Origin: Pseudoxanthomonas sp. PXM01
GTDB lineage: Bacteria > Pseudomonadota > Gammaproteobacteria > Xanthomonadales > Xanthomonadaceae
Length of the DNA stretch: 64,000 nt
Assembly: GCF_014851815.1 (NCBI RefSeq)
Contig: NZ_JACVAJ010000002.1
Location: forward strand, 620,001 to 684,000
Direction: 5' to 3'
The notes under the pieces are model-generated. The model was not told the origin of the DNA. It saw nothing but the letters and a program-made list of their open reading frames with translations, and made no database searches. This document shows positions 25,997-34,150 of this stretch, piece after piece (position 1 is the first letter of the stretch; each line of letters starts with the position of its first letter). The position numbers and the translations under genes are program-made.

Positions 25997-26694
25997 GGGA
26001 TGTCCTCCTGTGTGATTCCCTTCTGTCCGTTGCCGCGGGAACGCGATATGTGAGCACCGGCATCGATCAGGATCAGATGCCCGTCCGGGTCGTGCGTTCC
26101 CAGGCCCTCGCCCGCCTGCATCGCGGCCTTCAGCGCGCGCCGGGCCAGGCCGAAGGCGAGGTCGACGCGGCGGGCGGGATCACGCATACGCGCCAGCGCG
26201 ATGCTGTCGGCGCGCACCGTCGGGGACTGCGCGGCGAGCGTCTTGCGGATGCGGGTCAGGCGCTGCCGGAACGCCGTCGGCTCGATCCGCAGGATCCAGC
26301 GGATCTCGTCCGCCGACAGCCCGTGCAGCGCCAGCACGGCCAGACGGCGCGCAGAAGGCGGCAGCGTCCCGAACCAGAGCAGCTGCGTCGCCGGGTGTGC
26401 GGCGGCATCTCCGAGCGTCGCGGGATCGGCGGCATCCTCCACGTCGAGGCCCGCTTGTGCTTCGCGCCGGCGCCGACGGACCGCCGTGCGTGCGGCCATC
26501 GCCGCCTGGCGACGGAGTACGCCGGACAGCCAGGGCAGGTCATGCCGTCCGGCGACCACGCCGGCGAGCAGCGTGTCCTGCACCAGGTCCTCCGCCTCGT
26601 CCGCACGGCGGCACAGCCGCAACGCCTGCGCGCGCAGGGTGCGATAGACCGCCAGCGTCAGTGCTTCTCCTCGACCTTCCGACGATGCCGTCAC
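25975..26694 (-). CDS. ECF-type RNA polymerase sigma factor
   Basis: A 239-residue sigma-70-family protein. Region 2 is visible as ALRLCRRADEAEDLVQDTLLAG with the following Trp-containing DNA-melting helix (HDLPWLSGVLRRQAAMAART). A region 4 helix-turn-helix is LALHGLSADEIRWILRIEPTAFRQRLTRIRKTL (partial runs). The ~75-residue C-terminal extension (from ~165) with GTHDPDGHLILIDAGAH is unlike the core and may be regulatory. No anti-sigma gene is adjacent. The GTG start directly follows the iaaA stop (TGA then GTG), and the VOC gene overlaps the end. Confidence 0.8.
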   Translation of the reverse strand: MTASSEGRGEALTLAVYRTLRAQALRLCRRADEAEDLVQDTLLAGVVAGRHDLPWLSGVLRRQAAMAARTAVRRRRREAQAGLDVEDAADPATLGDAAAHPATQLLWFGTLPPSARRLAVLALHGLSADEIRWILRIEPTAFRQRLTRIRKTLAAQSPTVRADSIALARMRDPARRVDLAFGLARRALKAAMQAGEGLGTHDPDGHLILIDAGAHISRSRGNGQKGITQEDIPCSRTAR

Positions 26695-27651
26695 TCAGGC
26701 GTCCTGGTAGATGGCGGTGCCGCGCGTGCCGTCCGGCCGCACCCAGCCGCGGTACATGCCGCGAGTGTTGAGCACGAGCGCGAGATTGCCGTCGCGGTCC
26801 ACCGCGATCGCACCCCCGTCGCCGCCATGTTGCGGCACCTCGCCGAGAATGACGTCTTCCACCGCATCGCGCAGACGATCGCCGCGGTAGGCGACGCGTG
26901 CGGCGATGTCGTGGGCCGCCGCGTTGCGGATGTAGAACTCGCCCCAGCCACTGCACGATACCGCGCAGCGTGCATCGGCCCAAGTGCCGGCGCCGATCAC
27001 CGGCGAGTCGCCGACACGCCCCCAGCGCTTGTTGGTCATGCCGCCGGTGGAGGTCGCGGCCGCCAGGTGTCCGCGGCTGTCCAGTGCCACCGCGCCGACC
27101 GTGCCGAAGTACTTGCCGCGCAGGTCGTCGTTGGCGTGCCAGGCCTGTTGCTCGCGTTGCTGCGCATCGCGCAGTTGCGCGCGCCGCGCCTCGGTCGAGA
27201 ACCAGCCGTTCGGCACGCGCTCGATGGCCGGCTGGGTGTCGGCGAACTGCTCGGCGCCGTCGCCGATCAGGAACACGTGCGGCGAATCCTCCAGCACGCG
27301 CCGTGCCAGCCGCACGGGATGGCGCACGGTCATCACGCCCGCGACCGAGCCGGCGCGACGGTGTCGTCCGTCCATGATCGAGGCATCGAGTTCGTGCCGG
27401 CCTTCGGCGGTGAACACCGACCCGCGCCCGGCGTTGAAATGCGGCGAATCCTCGAGCACGGCCACCGCGGCTTCCACCGCGTCGAGCGCGCTGCCGCCGG
27501 TGGCGAGGATGGCATGGCCGGCGTCGAGCGCACGCGCGAGTTCGGCGTGGATCGCGTTTTCCAAGTCGGTGCCCAGGCTGCCCGGTTCGATCACGCCGGC
27601 ACCGCCATGGATCGCGAGTGCAAGCGGCCGGCGGGACGAATGCGGGCTCAT
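26695..27651 (-). CDS. iaaA: Isoaspartyl peptidase/L-asparaginase (Ntn hydrolase)
   Basis: A 318-residue plant-type asparaginase precursor that cuts itself to expose an N-terminal Thr. The cleavage site is in KYFGTVGAVALD, between Gly183 and Thr184; the long alpha-subunit linker just before it (DLRGKYF) is typical. N-terminal IHGGAG, the HFNAGRGSVF motif with ELDASIMDG, and the beta-subunit STGGMTNKRWGRVGDSPVIGAGTWAD (partial) are all present. Likely degrades isoaspartyl dipeptides. It is the first gene of a tight iaaA-sigma-VOC unit. Confidence 0.93.
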   Translation of the reverse strand: MSPHSSRRPLALAIHGGAGVIEPGSLGTDLENAIHAELARALDAGHAILATGGSALDAVEAAVAVLEDSPHFNAGRGSVFTAEGRHELDASIMDGRHRRAGSVAGVMTVRHPVRLARRVLEDSPHVFLIGDGAEQFADTQPAIERVPNGWFSTEARRAQLRDAQQREQQAWHANDDLRGKYFGTVGAVALDSRGHLAAATSTGGMTNKRWGRVGDSPVIGAGTWADARCAVSCSGWGEFYIRNAAAHDIAARVAYRGDRLRDAVEDVILGEVPQHGGDGGAIAVDRDGNLALVLNTRGMYRGWVRPDGTRGTAIYQDA

Positions 27652-27686
27652 GGCGCAGGCACCACCGGAAGGCGCGACGGGACTTC

Positions 27687-27692
27687 AGCATA
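27687..27692 (-). promoter_or_regulatory. Candidate -10 box (TATGCT) for iaaA
   Basis: On the minus strand GGGAGTATGCTG contains TATGCT about 35 bases before the iaaA ATG, in the 77-base gap after the Mac permease gene. No clear -35 was found. Confidence 0.3.
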
Positions 27693-27728
27693 CTCCCGCC
27701 GTCGCGCCGCACCAGCCCCGCGGATGGC

Positions 27729-28970
27729 CTATTGCGAGCGCAGCGCCTCGATGGGATCGAGCTGCGACGCCTTGCGCGCCGGGTAGTAACCGAAGAACAG
27801 GCCGGTGGCGATCGAGAAGCCCGCGGCAAGCCCGATGACCTGCCCGTTCAACGCGACCGGCAGTTCGCTGAACTGCCCCACCAGCAGCGCACCGACGACG
27901 CCGATGACGATGCCCAGCACGCCGCCGCCGAGCGACAGCAGCATGGCCTCGGCGAGGAACTGCCGGCGCACGTCGCCCGGCCCCGCGCCCACCGCCATGC
28001 GCAGGCCGATCTCGCGGATGCGCTCGGTCACCGACACCAGCATGATGTTCATGATGCCGATGCCGCCGACGATCAGCGAGATGGTCGCCACCGCGCCCAG
28101 CAGCAGCGACATCAGCTTGGTGGTGGCGGTGCGCGTGGCGACGATCTCAGAGATGTTGCGGACGTTGAAGTCGTCCTCTTCGCCCGGACTGATCTTGTGG
28201 CGCTGGCGCAGCAGCGCTTCCACTTCGCCCTGCACGTAGCCAAGGTCCTTGGCGTCGGCCACGGTCAACGCGACCTGCTGCACGGCACCCGGCGGCAGGC
28301 CCATCGAGCCCATCAGGCGGCGGCGCGCGGTCTCCAGCGGCACCATCATCACGTCGTCCTGGTCCTGGCCGAAGCCGCCCTGCCCTTTCGGTGCCAGCGT
28401 GCCGACGACGGTGAACGGCACGCGGCCCAGGCGCACGGTCTGGCCGATGCCGCTGTCCTCGCCGAACAGGGTGCGCCGCACCGTCTCGCCCAGGATCACC
28501 ACCTTGTCGGCGCTGGAATAGTCCTGCGCATCGAAGCCTTCGCCGTTGGCGATGACCCAGCTGTTGATGTCGAAGAAGTCGGCCTGCACGCCCTGCCAGC
28601 TGGTCGAGGCATTGTTCTCGGCGAACACGATCTGGGTGTTGCCCCGCAACGCGCCGGCCACGTACTGCACTTCCGGGATCTCGTTGCGGATGGCGTCGAC
28701 GTCGCCTTCCTTCAGTGTGTAGAAGCTGCTGGAGCTCATGCGCACGCCACCGCCGCCGGGACCGCGGCCGGCGCCCGGGCTGATATCCAGGCGCTGCGAG
28801 CCCAGTCCGGAGACCAGCTTGTCGATCTCGGCCTGCGTGCCCTGGCCCACCGACACCATGACGATGACGGCGGCGATGCCGATGATCACGCCCAGCGACG
28901 TCAGCGCGCTGCGCATCCAGTTGCCACGCAGCGCATGCAGCGCGGTGCGCAGGATGTCGGAGAACTTCAT
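27729..28970 (-). CDS. MacB-like ABC transporter permease (separate from ATPase)
   Basis: A 413-residue permease of the MacB/FtsX type. The first TM segment (ALTSLGVIIGIAAVIVMVSVGQG) carries the family GTxIGIAAVI-like block, followed by a ~230-residue periplasmic MacB core domain. A C-terminal FtsX domain of three TM segments follows (from ~280: AVATISLIVGGIGIMNIMLVSVTERIREIGLRMAVGA partial). It has a Gly-rich insert near residue 70. In E. coli MacB the ATPase is fused; here it is the separate upstream gene, whose TGA overlaps this ATG (ATGA). Confidence 0.92.
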   Translation of the reverse strand: MKFSDILRTALHALRGNWMRSALTSLGVIIGIAAVIVMVSVGQGTQAEIDKLVSGLGSQRLDISPGAGRGPGGGGVRMSSSSFYTLKEGDVDAIRNEIPEVQYVAGALRGNTQIVFAENNASTSWQGVQADFFDINSWVIANGEGFDAQDYSSADKVVILGETVRRTLFGEDSGIGQTVRLGRVPFTVVGTLAPKGQGGFGQDQDDVMMVPLETARRRLMGSMGLPPGAVQQVALTVADAKDLGYVQGEVEALLRQRHKISPGEEDDFNVRNISEIVATRTATTKLMSLLLGAVATISLIVGGIGIMNIMLVSVTERIREIGLRMAVGAGPGDVRRQFLAEAMLLSLGGGVLGIVIGVVGALLVGQFSELPVALNGQVIGLAAGFSIATGLFFGYYPARKASQLDPIEALRSQ

Positions 28971-29698
28971 GGCCGGCCTCCCGCATGGTCCGTGTCTTCG
29001 TGCAGTTCGCCGTCGCGCATCACCAGGATGCGGTCGGCGTGCGCGGCGACTTCCGCGTCGTGGGTGATCAGGATGACGGTGTGGCCGTCGTCGCGCAGGC
29101 GCTTGAACAGCGCCAGGATCTCCTCGCCGGTCTTGCTGTCCAGTGCGCCGGTCGGTTCGTCGGCCAGCAGGATCGGCGGCTGGTTGATCAGCGCGCGCGC
29201 GATGGCGACACGCTGCTGCTGGCCACCGGACAGTTCATTGGGACGATGGCCGGCCCGCTCGGCCAGCCCGACTGCGGCCAGCGCCTGGCGCGCGCGTTCG
29301 GCGCGCTCGCCGGGCGGGACCTGCGCATAGCCTAGCGGCATCGCCACATTGTCCAGCGCCGTCATCCGTGGCAGCAGGTGGAAGCCCTGGAACACGAAGC
29401 CGATCTTCTCGCGGCGCAGGATCGCCAACTGCTCGGCGTCCAGCGTGGCCACGTCGATACCGTCGCACAGGTAGCGGCCGTCGCTGGGCGTGTCCAAGCA
29501 GCCGATCAGGTTCATCAGCGTGGACTTGCCCGACCCGGACGGTCCCATGATGGCGACGAAGTCGCCGCGGTCCACACGCATGTCCACGCCGCGCAGCGCG
29601 ATCACTTCCGCCTCCGTGCCGGCGGAGTAGACCTTGCCCAGCGCGTGCGTCTGGATGACCGGGATGCGGTCGTCGATGGTCGCGGACGGCGCGCTCAT
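28967..29698 (-). CDS. MacB-like ABC transporter ATP-binding protein
   Basis: A 243-residue ATPase of the LolD/MacB subfamily. Walker A is GPSGSGKSTLMN, the Q-loop is in FVFQGFHLLPRMTALDNV, the signature is LSGGQQQRVAIARALI, Walker B is PILLADEPTGALDS, and the H-loop His is in ILITHDAEVAAHAD. ATG 29698 (MSAPSATIDD) is chosen: it overlaps the TGA of the adaptor gene, and the frame further upstream is only the shadow of that gene. The three Mac genes therefore form one coupled chain. Confidence 0.94.
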   Translation of the reverse strand: MSAPSATIDDRIPVIQTHALGKVYSAGTEAEVIALRGVDMRVDRGDFVAIMGPSGSGKSTLMNLIGCLDTPSDGRYLCDGIDVATLDAEQLAILRREKIGFVFQGFHLLPRMTALDNVAMPLGYAQVPPGERAERARQALAAVGLAERAGHRPNELSGGQQQRVAIARALINQPPILLADEPTGALDSKTGEEILALFKRLRDDGHTVILITHDAEVAAHADRILVMRDGELHEDTDHAGGRP

Positions 29699-31233
29699 TC
29701 CTTCGCGCGCTCGCCCACGACCACCACGTCGCCTTCCTTCACCGCGCCGGACACCTCGGTGCTGGTGCCATCGCTGGCACCCACGCGCACCTGCACCTGC
29801 TCGGGCTTGCCGTTGACCAGCTTGTACAGCGGCGCCCGCTTGGCGCCGAGCAGCGTGCGTAGTTCGCCATCCCAACGCTGCTTCTGCGTGTCGTCCAGCG
29901 TCGCGCGGAACGGCGCGAAATCCTGCTGCATGCGCTCGGCCATGCGCTGGCGGATCTGTGCCTGCATCGCGCCGCCGCCACCGCTGCTGTTGCCGCCGGG
30001 GCGCGGGCCACCGCCCGGTCCACCGAACATGCTCGCGCCACCGCGCTGCTGCGCCTGCGCCGCGCGCGCGGCCTGGCGTTCGCGCAATGCCGCCAGCGCC
30101 GTATCGAACGCAGCCTGCTGGTCCGGTTTCAGTTGCAGGCTGCCGGCCACCCGCACCAGATCGTCGCTGACGCCGCTGCCGCTTCGGTTCTGGCCGCCCT
30201 GCGGGGCCTGCGCGCCGGCGGCGGCGTTGGCTTCCTCGCCCGTCGGCTTGTAGCGCAGCGCCGCGTTGGAGATCTTGAGGATATCGTCGCGCTTGCTGAC
30301 CTCGATCTCGGCATTGACGGTCAGGCCGGGCAGCAGCGTGCCGTCGCTGTTGTCCACGCTGACCACCACCGGATAGGTCACCACGTTGCTGGTGGTGGTG
30401 GCGGACAGGCGCACCTGCTGCACCTCGCCGCGGAACTGGCGGTCGGCAAAGGCATCGACGGTGAACGATACCGCTTGGCCGACCTTGACCTGGCCGATGT
30501 CGGCCTCGTCGACGGCCAGTTCGATCTTCATCTTCGACAGGTCTTCGGCGATGGTGAACAGTTCCGGCGCCTGCAGGCTGGCCGCCACGGTCTGGCCCGG
30601 CTCGATGCTGCGGGTCAGCACCACGCCGTCCACCGGCGAGCGGATGACGGTGCGGTCCAGGTTGACGCGGGTGGTCTGGGTCGATGCGGTCTGCTGGCGG
30701 ATCGAGGCCTGCGCGGCATTGACCTGCGCGCGCGCCTGGTCGCGCGCGGCGCGGGCCAGGTCGACGTCGCTCTGCGCGACCAGCTTCTGCGTGCCGAGAT
30801 CGGCCTTGCGGGTGTAGTCCAGCTCGGCGTTCGCCAGTGTGGCCTGGGCCTGCTTCAGGCTGGCCTGCGCGTTGGCGATCTGCGCGTTGCCCTGTTCGAT
30901 CTGGGCTTCGTAGGTGCTCGGGTCGATGCGCGCCAGCACTTCACCCTTCTTCACTTCGCTGTTGTAGTCGACCAGCACGTCGGTGACCTGACCGGAGATC
31001 TGGCTGCCGACGGTGACCGTGGAAATGGCGCTGAGCGTGCCGGTGGCCGAGATGGCGACGCGGATGTCGCCACGTTCGACGGTCGCGGTGCGGTAGGCGC
31101 TTTCGGTGCCGTCGGCCTTGTGCGCGGTCCAGTACCAGGCCCCCGCGCCGAGGATCGCGACGACGGCGACCCCGAGCAGGATCTTGGGAAGCGGGGATGT
31201 CTTGCGGGGAGCGGTGCGTGCTGGCTGGCTCAT
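29695..31233 (-). CDS. MacA-like periplasmic adaptor with Spy/CpxP-like insert
   Basis: A 512-residue membrane-fusion protein of a MacAB-type efflux pump. TM anchor at residues ~18-35; biotinyl-lipoyl halves at ~58-103 and ~195-228; alpha-hairpin ~105-192; beta-barrel ~233-325; membrane-proximal strands resume at ~468-508. Between the last two, residues ~331-465 are an insert absent from E. coli MacA (about 370 residues). It has two LTxxQ-like motifs, LKPDQQ (368-373) and LDDTQ (446-450), set in Arg/Gln-rich helices with a Gly/Pro-rich spacer, like Spy/CpxP periplasmic chaperones. The start ATG is 96 bases after colS. Confidence 0.9.
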   Translation of the reverse strand: MSQPARTAPRKTSPLPKILLGVAVVAILGAGAWYWTAHKADGTESAYRTATVERGDIRVAISATGTLSAISTVTVGSQISGQVTDVLVDYNSEVKKGEVLARIDPSTYEAQIEQGNAQIANAQASLKQAQATLANAELDYTRKADLGTQKLVAQSDVDLARAARDQARAQVNAAQASIRQQTASTQTTRVNLDRTVIRSPVDGVVLTRSIEPGQTVAASLQAPELFTIAEDLSKMKIELAVDEADIGQVKVGQAVSFTVDAFADRQFRGEVQQVRLSATTTSNVVTYPVVVSVDNSDGTLLPGLTVNAEIEVSKRDDILKISNAALRYKPTGEEANAAAGAQAPQGGQNRSGSGVSDDLVRVAGSLQLKPDQQAAFDTALAALRERQAARAAQAQQRGGASMFGGPGGGPRPGGNSSGGGGAMQAQIRQRMAERMQQDFAPFRATLDDTQKQRWDGELRTLLGAKRAPLYKLVNGKPEQVQVRVGASDGTSTEVSGAVKEGDVVVVGERAKE

Positions 31234-31284
31234 GCAGTGAGTCGGCTTGGAGAGTAGGAAGTCGGGAACGGGAACGCGCCCGAG

Positions 31285-31308
31285 GCCGCGGCGTTGACAG
31301 CCCGCGGC
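31285..31308. other. Hairpin between colS and the macA-like gene
   Basis: GCCGCGG (31285-31291) and CCGCGGC (31302-31308) form a 7-bp GC stem with a 10-base loop in the 96-base gap. There is no T-run on either side, so it could attenuate or process rather than terminate transcription between colRS and the pump. Confidence 0.35.
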
Positions 31309-31329
31309 GCCGGTCAGTTCCCGTATAGA

Positions 31330-32604
31330 TTAAGGAACGAAGCGGATGGTCGCGGTGGTGCCGCGACCCAGCTCGCTGTCCAGCTCGATCTTCCAGCCGA
31401 AGCGGTCGCACAACCGGCTGACGATCGACAGGCCCAGGCCGCTGCCGTGCGGGCGCGTGGGATCGGCGCGGTAGAAGGGCTCGAACACCCGCACCATCGA
31501 CTCGGCCGACATGCCGATGCCGGTGTCCCGCACGACCACGCGGTCCGGCTCCAGCAGCACGTCGATGCGGCCACGGTCGGTATAGGCGCAGGCGTTGCGC
31601 AGCAGGTTGCTGACGACCACCTGGAACACCCGCGGCGGCGCGTGCAGGCGCGGACGCGCGTGCAGCGTGACTTCCAGGTCGACCGGCTTGTTGAGCAGCA
31701 GTGTGCGCGCGTTCTCGGCCTCGTCCATGACGATGTCGGCCACGTCGAAGTCCTCGCTCTGCGGCTCGACCTCGGCCTCGCGGGCGAGGATCAGGAACGC
31801 ATCGATCACCGCTTCCATGTCGCGGCCGGCACGCTGGATGCGCTGCAGTGCACGCGCCACGCGCGGCGGCGAATCCTCGGCCATGCCCATGTCGGTGGCC
31901 ACGCGGATCACCGTCAACGGCGTGCGCAGTTCATGGCTGGCATCGCGGGTGAAGTCGCGCTCACGGGCCACGTGCGCGCTGACGCGCTGGGCCAGCCCAT
32001 GCAGCGCGGCGGCCAGCTGGCGCGCCTCGCCCTGCACGTCGCTCGGCAGCCTGTCCGGGGCCAGCGCACTGACGTCCGGGCGCCGCGGATCCCACTCCGC
32101 GACCTGCCGCGCCAGCCAGCTGACCGGCGACACCAGCCGCTTGGAAGCGCGATACGTCAGCCACGACACGAGATAGATCGCGACCAGCGTCATGATGATC
32201 GGCACCGTGCCGAAGTAGAACGCCAATCGCTCGGCCTGCGAGCGCAGGAACACCAGGTACAGGCGACCCTCGGGCTGCTCGTCGACCAGCACGAGCAGAT
32301 CGTCATCCTTCAGTTCGTGGAAGCCGGGCCGCAGCTCGCGCAGGTTTTCCGGCAACACCAGGTTCGAATGCCCCTTCACCACCAGGTAGCCGCGCAGGTT
32401 GTGCGTGTTCGGCGGCGGTTGCGCGGTGCTGGCGCTGTAGAGCTGCCAGAAGTGGGTGGCTTCTTCCTGCAGCGCGGTGTTCATCAGGCTGTGCTTGATG
32501 ACCGCGGAAATCAGGTACACACCCAGCACGATGGCCAGGCTGACCATCACGGCCTGCAGGATGAAGGCGATCCTGAGTTTGCGGGGCAGGCCGTGGTGGC
32601 GCAT
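31330..32604 (-). CDS. colS: Sensor histidine kinase, ColS-like
   Basis: A 424-residue inner-membrane kinase partnered with the adjacent ColR. Two TM segments (~15-33 and ~133-150) bracket a ~100-residue periplasmic sensor domain. The HAMP-like linker leads to the H-box RDFTRDASHELRTPL with phospho-acceptor His224, then N-box NLLRNACAY, G1 DTGIGMS and G2 GSGLGLSIV. ColRS in Pseudomonas and Xanthomonas governs membrane integrity, metal tolerance and virulence; assignment here leans on the strongly ColR-like regulator. Gap to colR is 49 bases. The Mac efflux genes follow on the same strand. Confidence 0.87.
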   Translation of the reverse strand: MRHHGLPRKLRIAFILQAVMVSLAIVLGVYLISAVIKHSLMNTALQEEATHFWQLYSASTAQPPPNTHNLRGYLVVKGHSNLVLPENLRELRPGFHELKDDDLLVLVDEQPEGRLYLVFLRSQAERLAFYFGTVPIIMTLVAIYLVSWLTYRASKRLVSPVSWLARQVAEWDPRRPDVSALAPDRLPSDVQGEARQLAAALHGLAQRVSAHVARERDFTRDASHELRTPLTVIRVATDMGMAEDSPPRVARALQRIQRAGRDMEAVIDAFLILAREAEVEPQSEDFDVADIVMDEAENARTLLLNKPVDLEVTLHARPRLHAPPRVFQVVVSNLLRNACAYTDRGRIDVLLEPDRVVVRDTGIGMSAESMVRVFEPFYRADPTRPHGSGLGLSIVSRLCDRFGWKIELDSELGRGTTATIRFVP

Positions 32605-32653
32605 GGGGATTCGTCGGGCGAAGGCGGGAGTATGCCTTGCGCCGACGGCCGGG

Positions 32654-33355
32654 TCAGCCGATATCGGCGATACGGTAGCCCGCGCTCTGCACCGTGTGCA
32701 GCAGCGGCTTGTCGAAGGGTTTGTCGATCACCTTGCGCAGGTTGTACAGGTGGCTGCGCAGCGTGTCCGAGTCCGGCAGTCCGTTACCCCAGATCTCGCG
32801 CTCGATCTCCTGGCGGGTCACCACGCGCGGCGATTCGCGCATCAGGATGGTCAGCAGGCGCAGGCCGATGGGCGACAGCATCAGCTCGGTGCCGCCGCGG
32901 GTGGCGCGCATGCTGACCGGGTCCAGCACCAGGTCCGCGACCTTCAGCACCTCGGCGCCCACCTGGCGCCGCTCCCGGCGGATCAGGGCGCGCAACCGGG
33001 CTTCCAGTTCCTGGATGGCGAACGGCTTGGTCAGGTAGTCGTCGGCGCCGGAACTCAGACCGGTCAGCTTGTCGTCCAGCGTGTCGCGTGCGGTCAGCAT
33101 CAGGACCGGCGTGGACTTGCGGGCCTCGTTCCTCAGGCGCTTGCAGACTTCCATGCCGTCCAGCCGCGGCAGCATCAGGTCCAGGACCAGCACGTCGTAG
33201 CTGTTCTCCACCGCCAGGCGGTAGCCGTCCAGGCCGTCGGTGGCGTAGTCGACTTCGAACCCCCGCCCTTCGAGATACTCGCCGATCATCTCGGAAATGT
33301 TGCGGTTGTCTTCCACCACCAGCACCAGACCCGCGGTTTCCTGACTGTGTCGCAT
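32654..33355 (-). CDS. colR: OmpR-family response regulator ColR
   Basis: A 233-residue regulator: receiver domain (residues ~10-125) with acidic pair E15/D16, phospho-acceptor Asp59 in VLVLDLMLPRLDG, Lys in LTKPF, and a winged-helix DNA-binding domain (~140-233). The C-terminus DSDTLRSHLYNLRKVIDKPF followed by DKPLLHTVQSAGYRIAD is nearly the Pseudomonas ColR C-terminus, supporting the name. AAGGAG five bases before ATG 33355 is a strong ribosome site. A perfect 18-bp palindrome lies 34-51 bases upstream. Confidence 0.9.
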   Translation of the reverse strand: MRHSQETAGLVLVVEDNRNISEMIGEYLEGRGFEVDYATDGLDGYRLAVENSYDVLVLDLMLPRLDGMEVCKRLRNEARKSTPVLMLTARDTLDDKLTGLSSGADDYLTKPFAIQELEARLRALIRRERRQVGAEVLKVADLVLDPVSMRATRGGTELMLSPIGLRLLTILMRESPRVVTRQEIEREIWGNGLPDSDTLRSHLYNLRKVIDKPFDKPLLHTVQSAGYRIADIG

Positions 33356-33388
33356 ACCGACTCCTTGAGAGGCTTCAGGTTTGTGAAA

Positions 33389-33406
33389 CTACCGGTCGAC
33401 CGGTAG
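33389..33406. promoter_or_regulatory. Perfect 18-bp palindrome upstream of colR (candidate operator)
   Basis: CTACCGGTCGACCGGTAG is an exact inverted repeat in the 128-base gap between divergent colR and the DUF486 gene. On the minus strand its end merges into TAGTTT, a possible colR -10 box, so a bound protein would cover the core promoter. The shape suits a dimeric repressor (TetR- or MerR-like). Confidence 0.5.
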
Positions 33407-33483
33407 ACACCGCGTGAAGATGCCCTCTCCATTCAGCCGGCAGTTGGGATTACGCTTCGCCCTCCTCCTCCGACGGCCCTGCC

Positions 33484-33822
33484 ATGATCGACCGCGTCCT
33501 GCCCCTCTTCCTGCTGCTGGCGTCCAACGTCTTCATGACGTTCGCCTGGTACGGACACCTCAAGTACAAGTCAGCGCCCCTGTTCCTCGTGATCCTGGCG
33601 AGCTGGGGCATCGCCTTCTTCGAGTACATGCTGATGGTGCCGGCCAACCGCATGGGCAGTGCGGTCTACTCGGTGGTGCAGCTGAAGACGATCCAGGAAA
33701 TCCTGACCCTGCTGGTCTTCGCCGGCTTCAGCACCTGGTACCTGGGCCAGCCGCTGAAGTGGAACCACTACGCCGCCTTCGCCCTGATCGTGGGCGCGGC
33801 GTTCCTGATGTTTTACGAGTGA
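33484..33822 (+). CDS. DUF486 (DMT-superfamily) small membrane protein
   Basis: A 112-residue protein with four hydrophobic helices (residues ~5-22, 32-50, 68-88, 95-110) and the DUF486 blocks LLASNVFMTFAWYGHLKYK, WGIAFFEYMLMVPANRMG and QLKTIQEILTLLVFAGFSTWYLGQPLKWNH (partial). The fold is like small multidrug/drug-metabolite transporters, probably functioning as an oligomer. The substrate is unknown. It is divergent from colR and converges with the Mpo1-like gene (9-base gap). Confidence 0.85.
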   Translation: MIDRVLPLFLLLASNVFMTFAWYGHLKYKSAPLFLVILASWGIAFFEYMLMVPANRMGSAVYSVVQLKTIQEILTLLVFAGFSTWYLGQPLKWNHYAAFALIVGAAFLMFYE

Positions 33823-33831
33823 GCAGCCAAC

Positions 33832-34134
33832 TCAGAACCGGATCTTGCCGGTGAGGATGTCCTTGAACATCACCCAGTCGCCGGCGAAGGAATAGAACGG
33901 GTGCTTGAAGGTGGCGGGCCGGTTCTTTTCGAAGAAGAAGTGGCCCACCCAGGCGAAGCCGTAGCCGCAGAACAGCGCGGCGAGCAGCCACCACGCGTTG
34001 CGTTCGACGATGGCCAGCGCCAGCAGGGCGAGCACGCCACAACTGCCGATGAAGTGCAGCCGCCGCGAGGTGCGGTTGCTGTGTTCGTTGAGGTAGAACG
34101 GATAGAACTCGCGGAAGCTGGCGAAGCGGCTCAT
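33832..34134 (-). CDS. Mpo1-like (DUF962) membrane protein
   Basis: A 100-residue DUF962 protein. It has FREFYPFYLNEHSNRTSRRLHFIGSC (partial), two adjacent TM segments (~31-63), and the C-terminal GHFFFEKNRPATFKHPFYSFAGDW block with the conserved His residues. Yeast Mpo1, the characterised member, is an iron-dependent dioxygenase of 2-hydroxy fatty acids, so a lipid alpha-oxidation role is plausible but unproven here. ATG 34134 is chosen for its GGGAGGGG ribosome site; an upstream in-frame start at 34146 would overlap that site. Confidence 0.83.
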   Translation of the reverse strand: MSRFASFREFYPFYLNEHSNRTSRRLHFIGSCGVLALLALAIVERNAWWLLAALFCGYGFAWVGHFFFEKNRPATFKHPFYSFAGDWVMFKDILTGKIRF

Positions 34135-34150
34135 GTCCCCTCCCACAGGG

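Noticed and set aside
31291..31332. TTGACA at 31293-31298 with TATAGA at 31324 as a plus-strand promoter
   Set aside because: The spacing is about 25 bases and no plus-strand gene follows; the region lies between minus-strand colS and macA.
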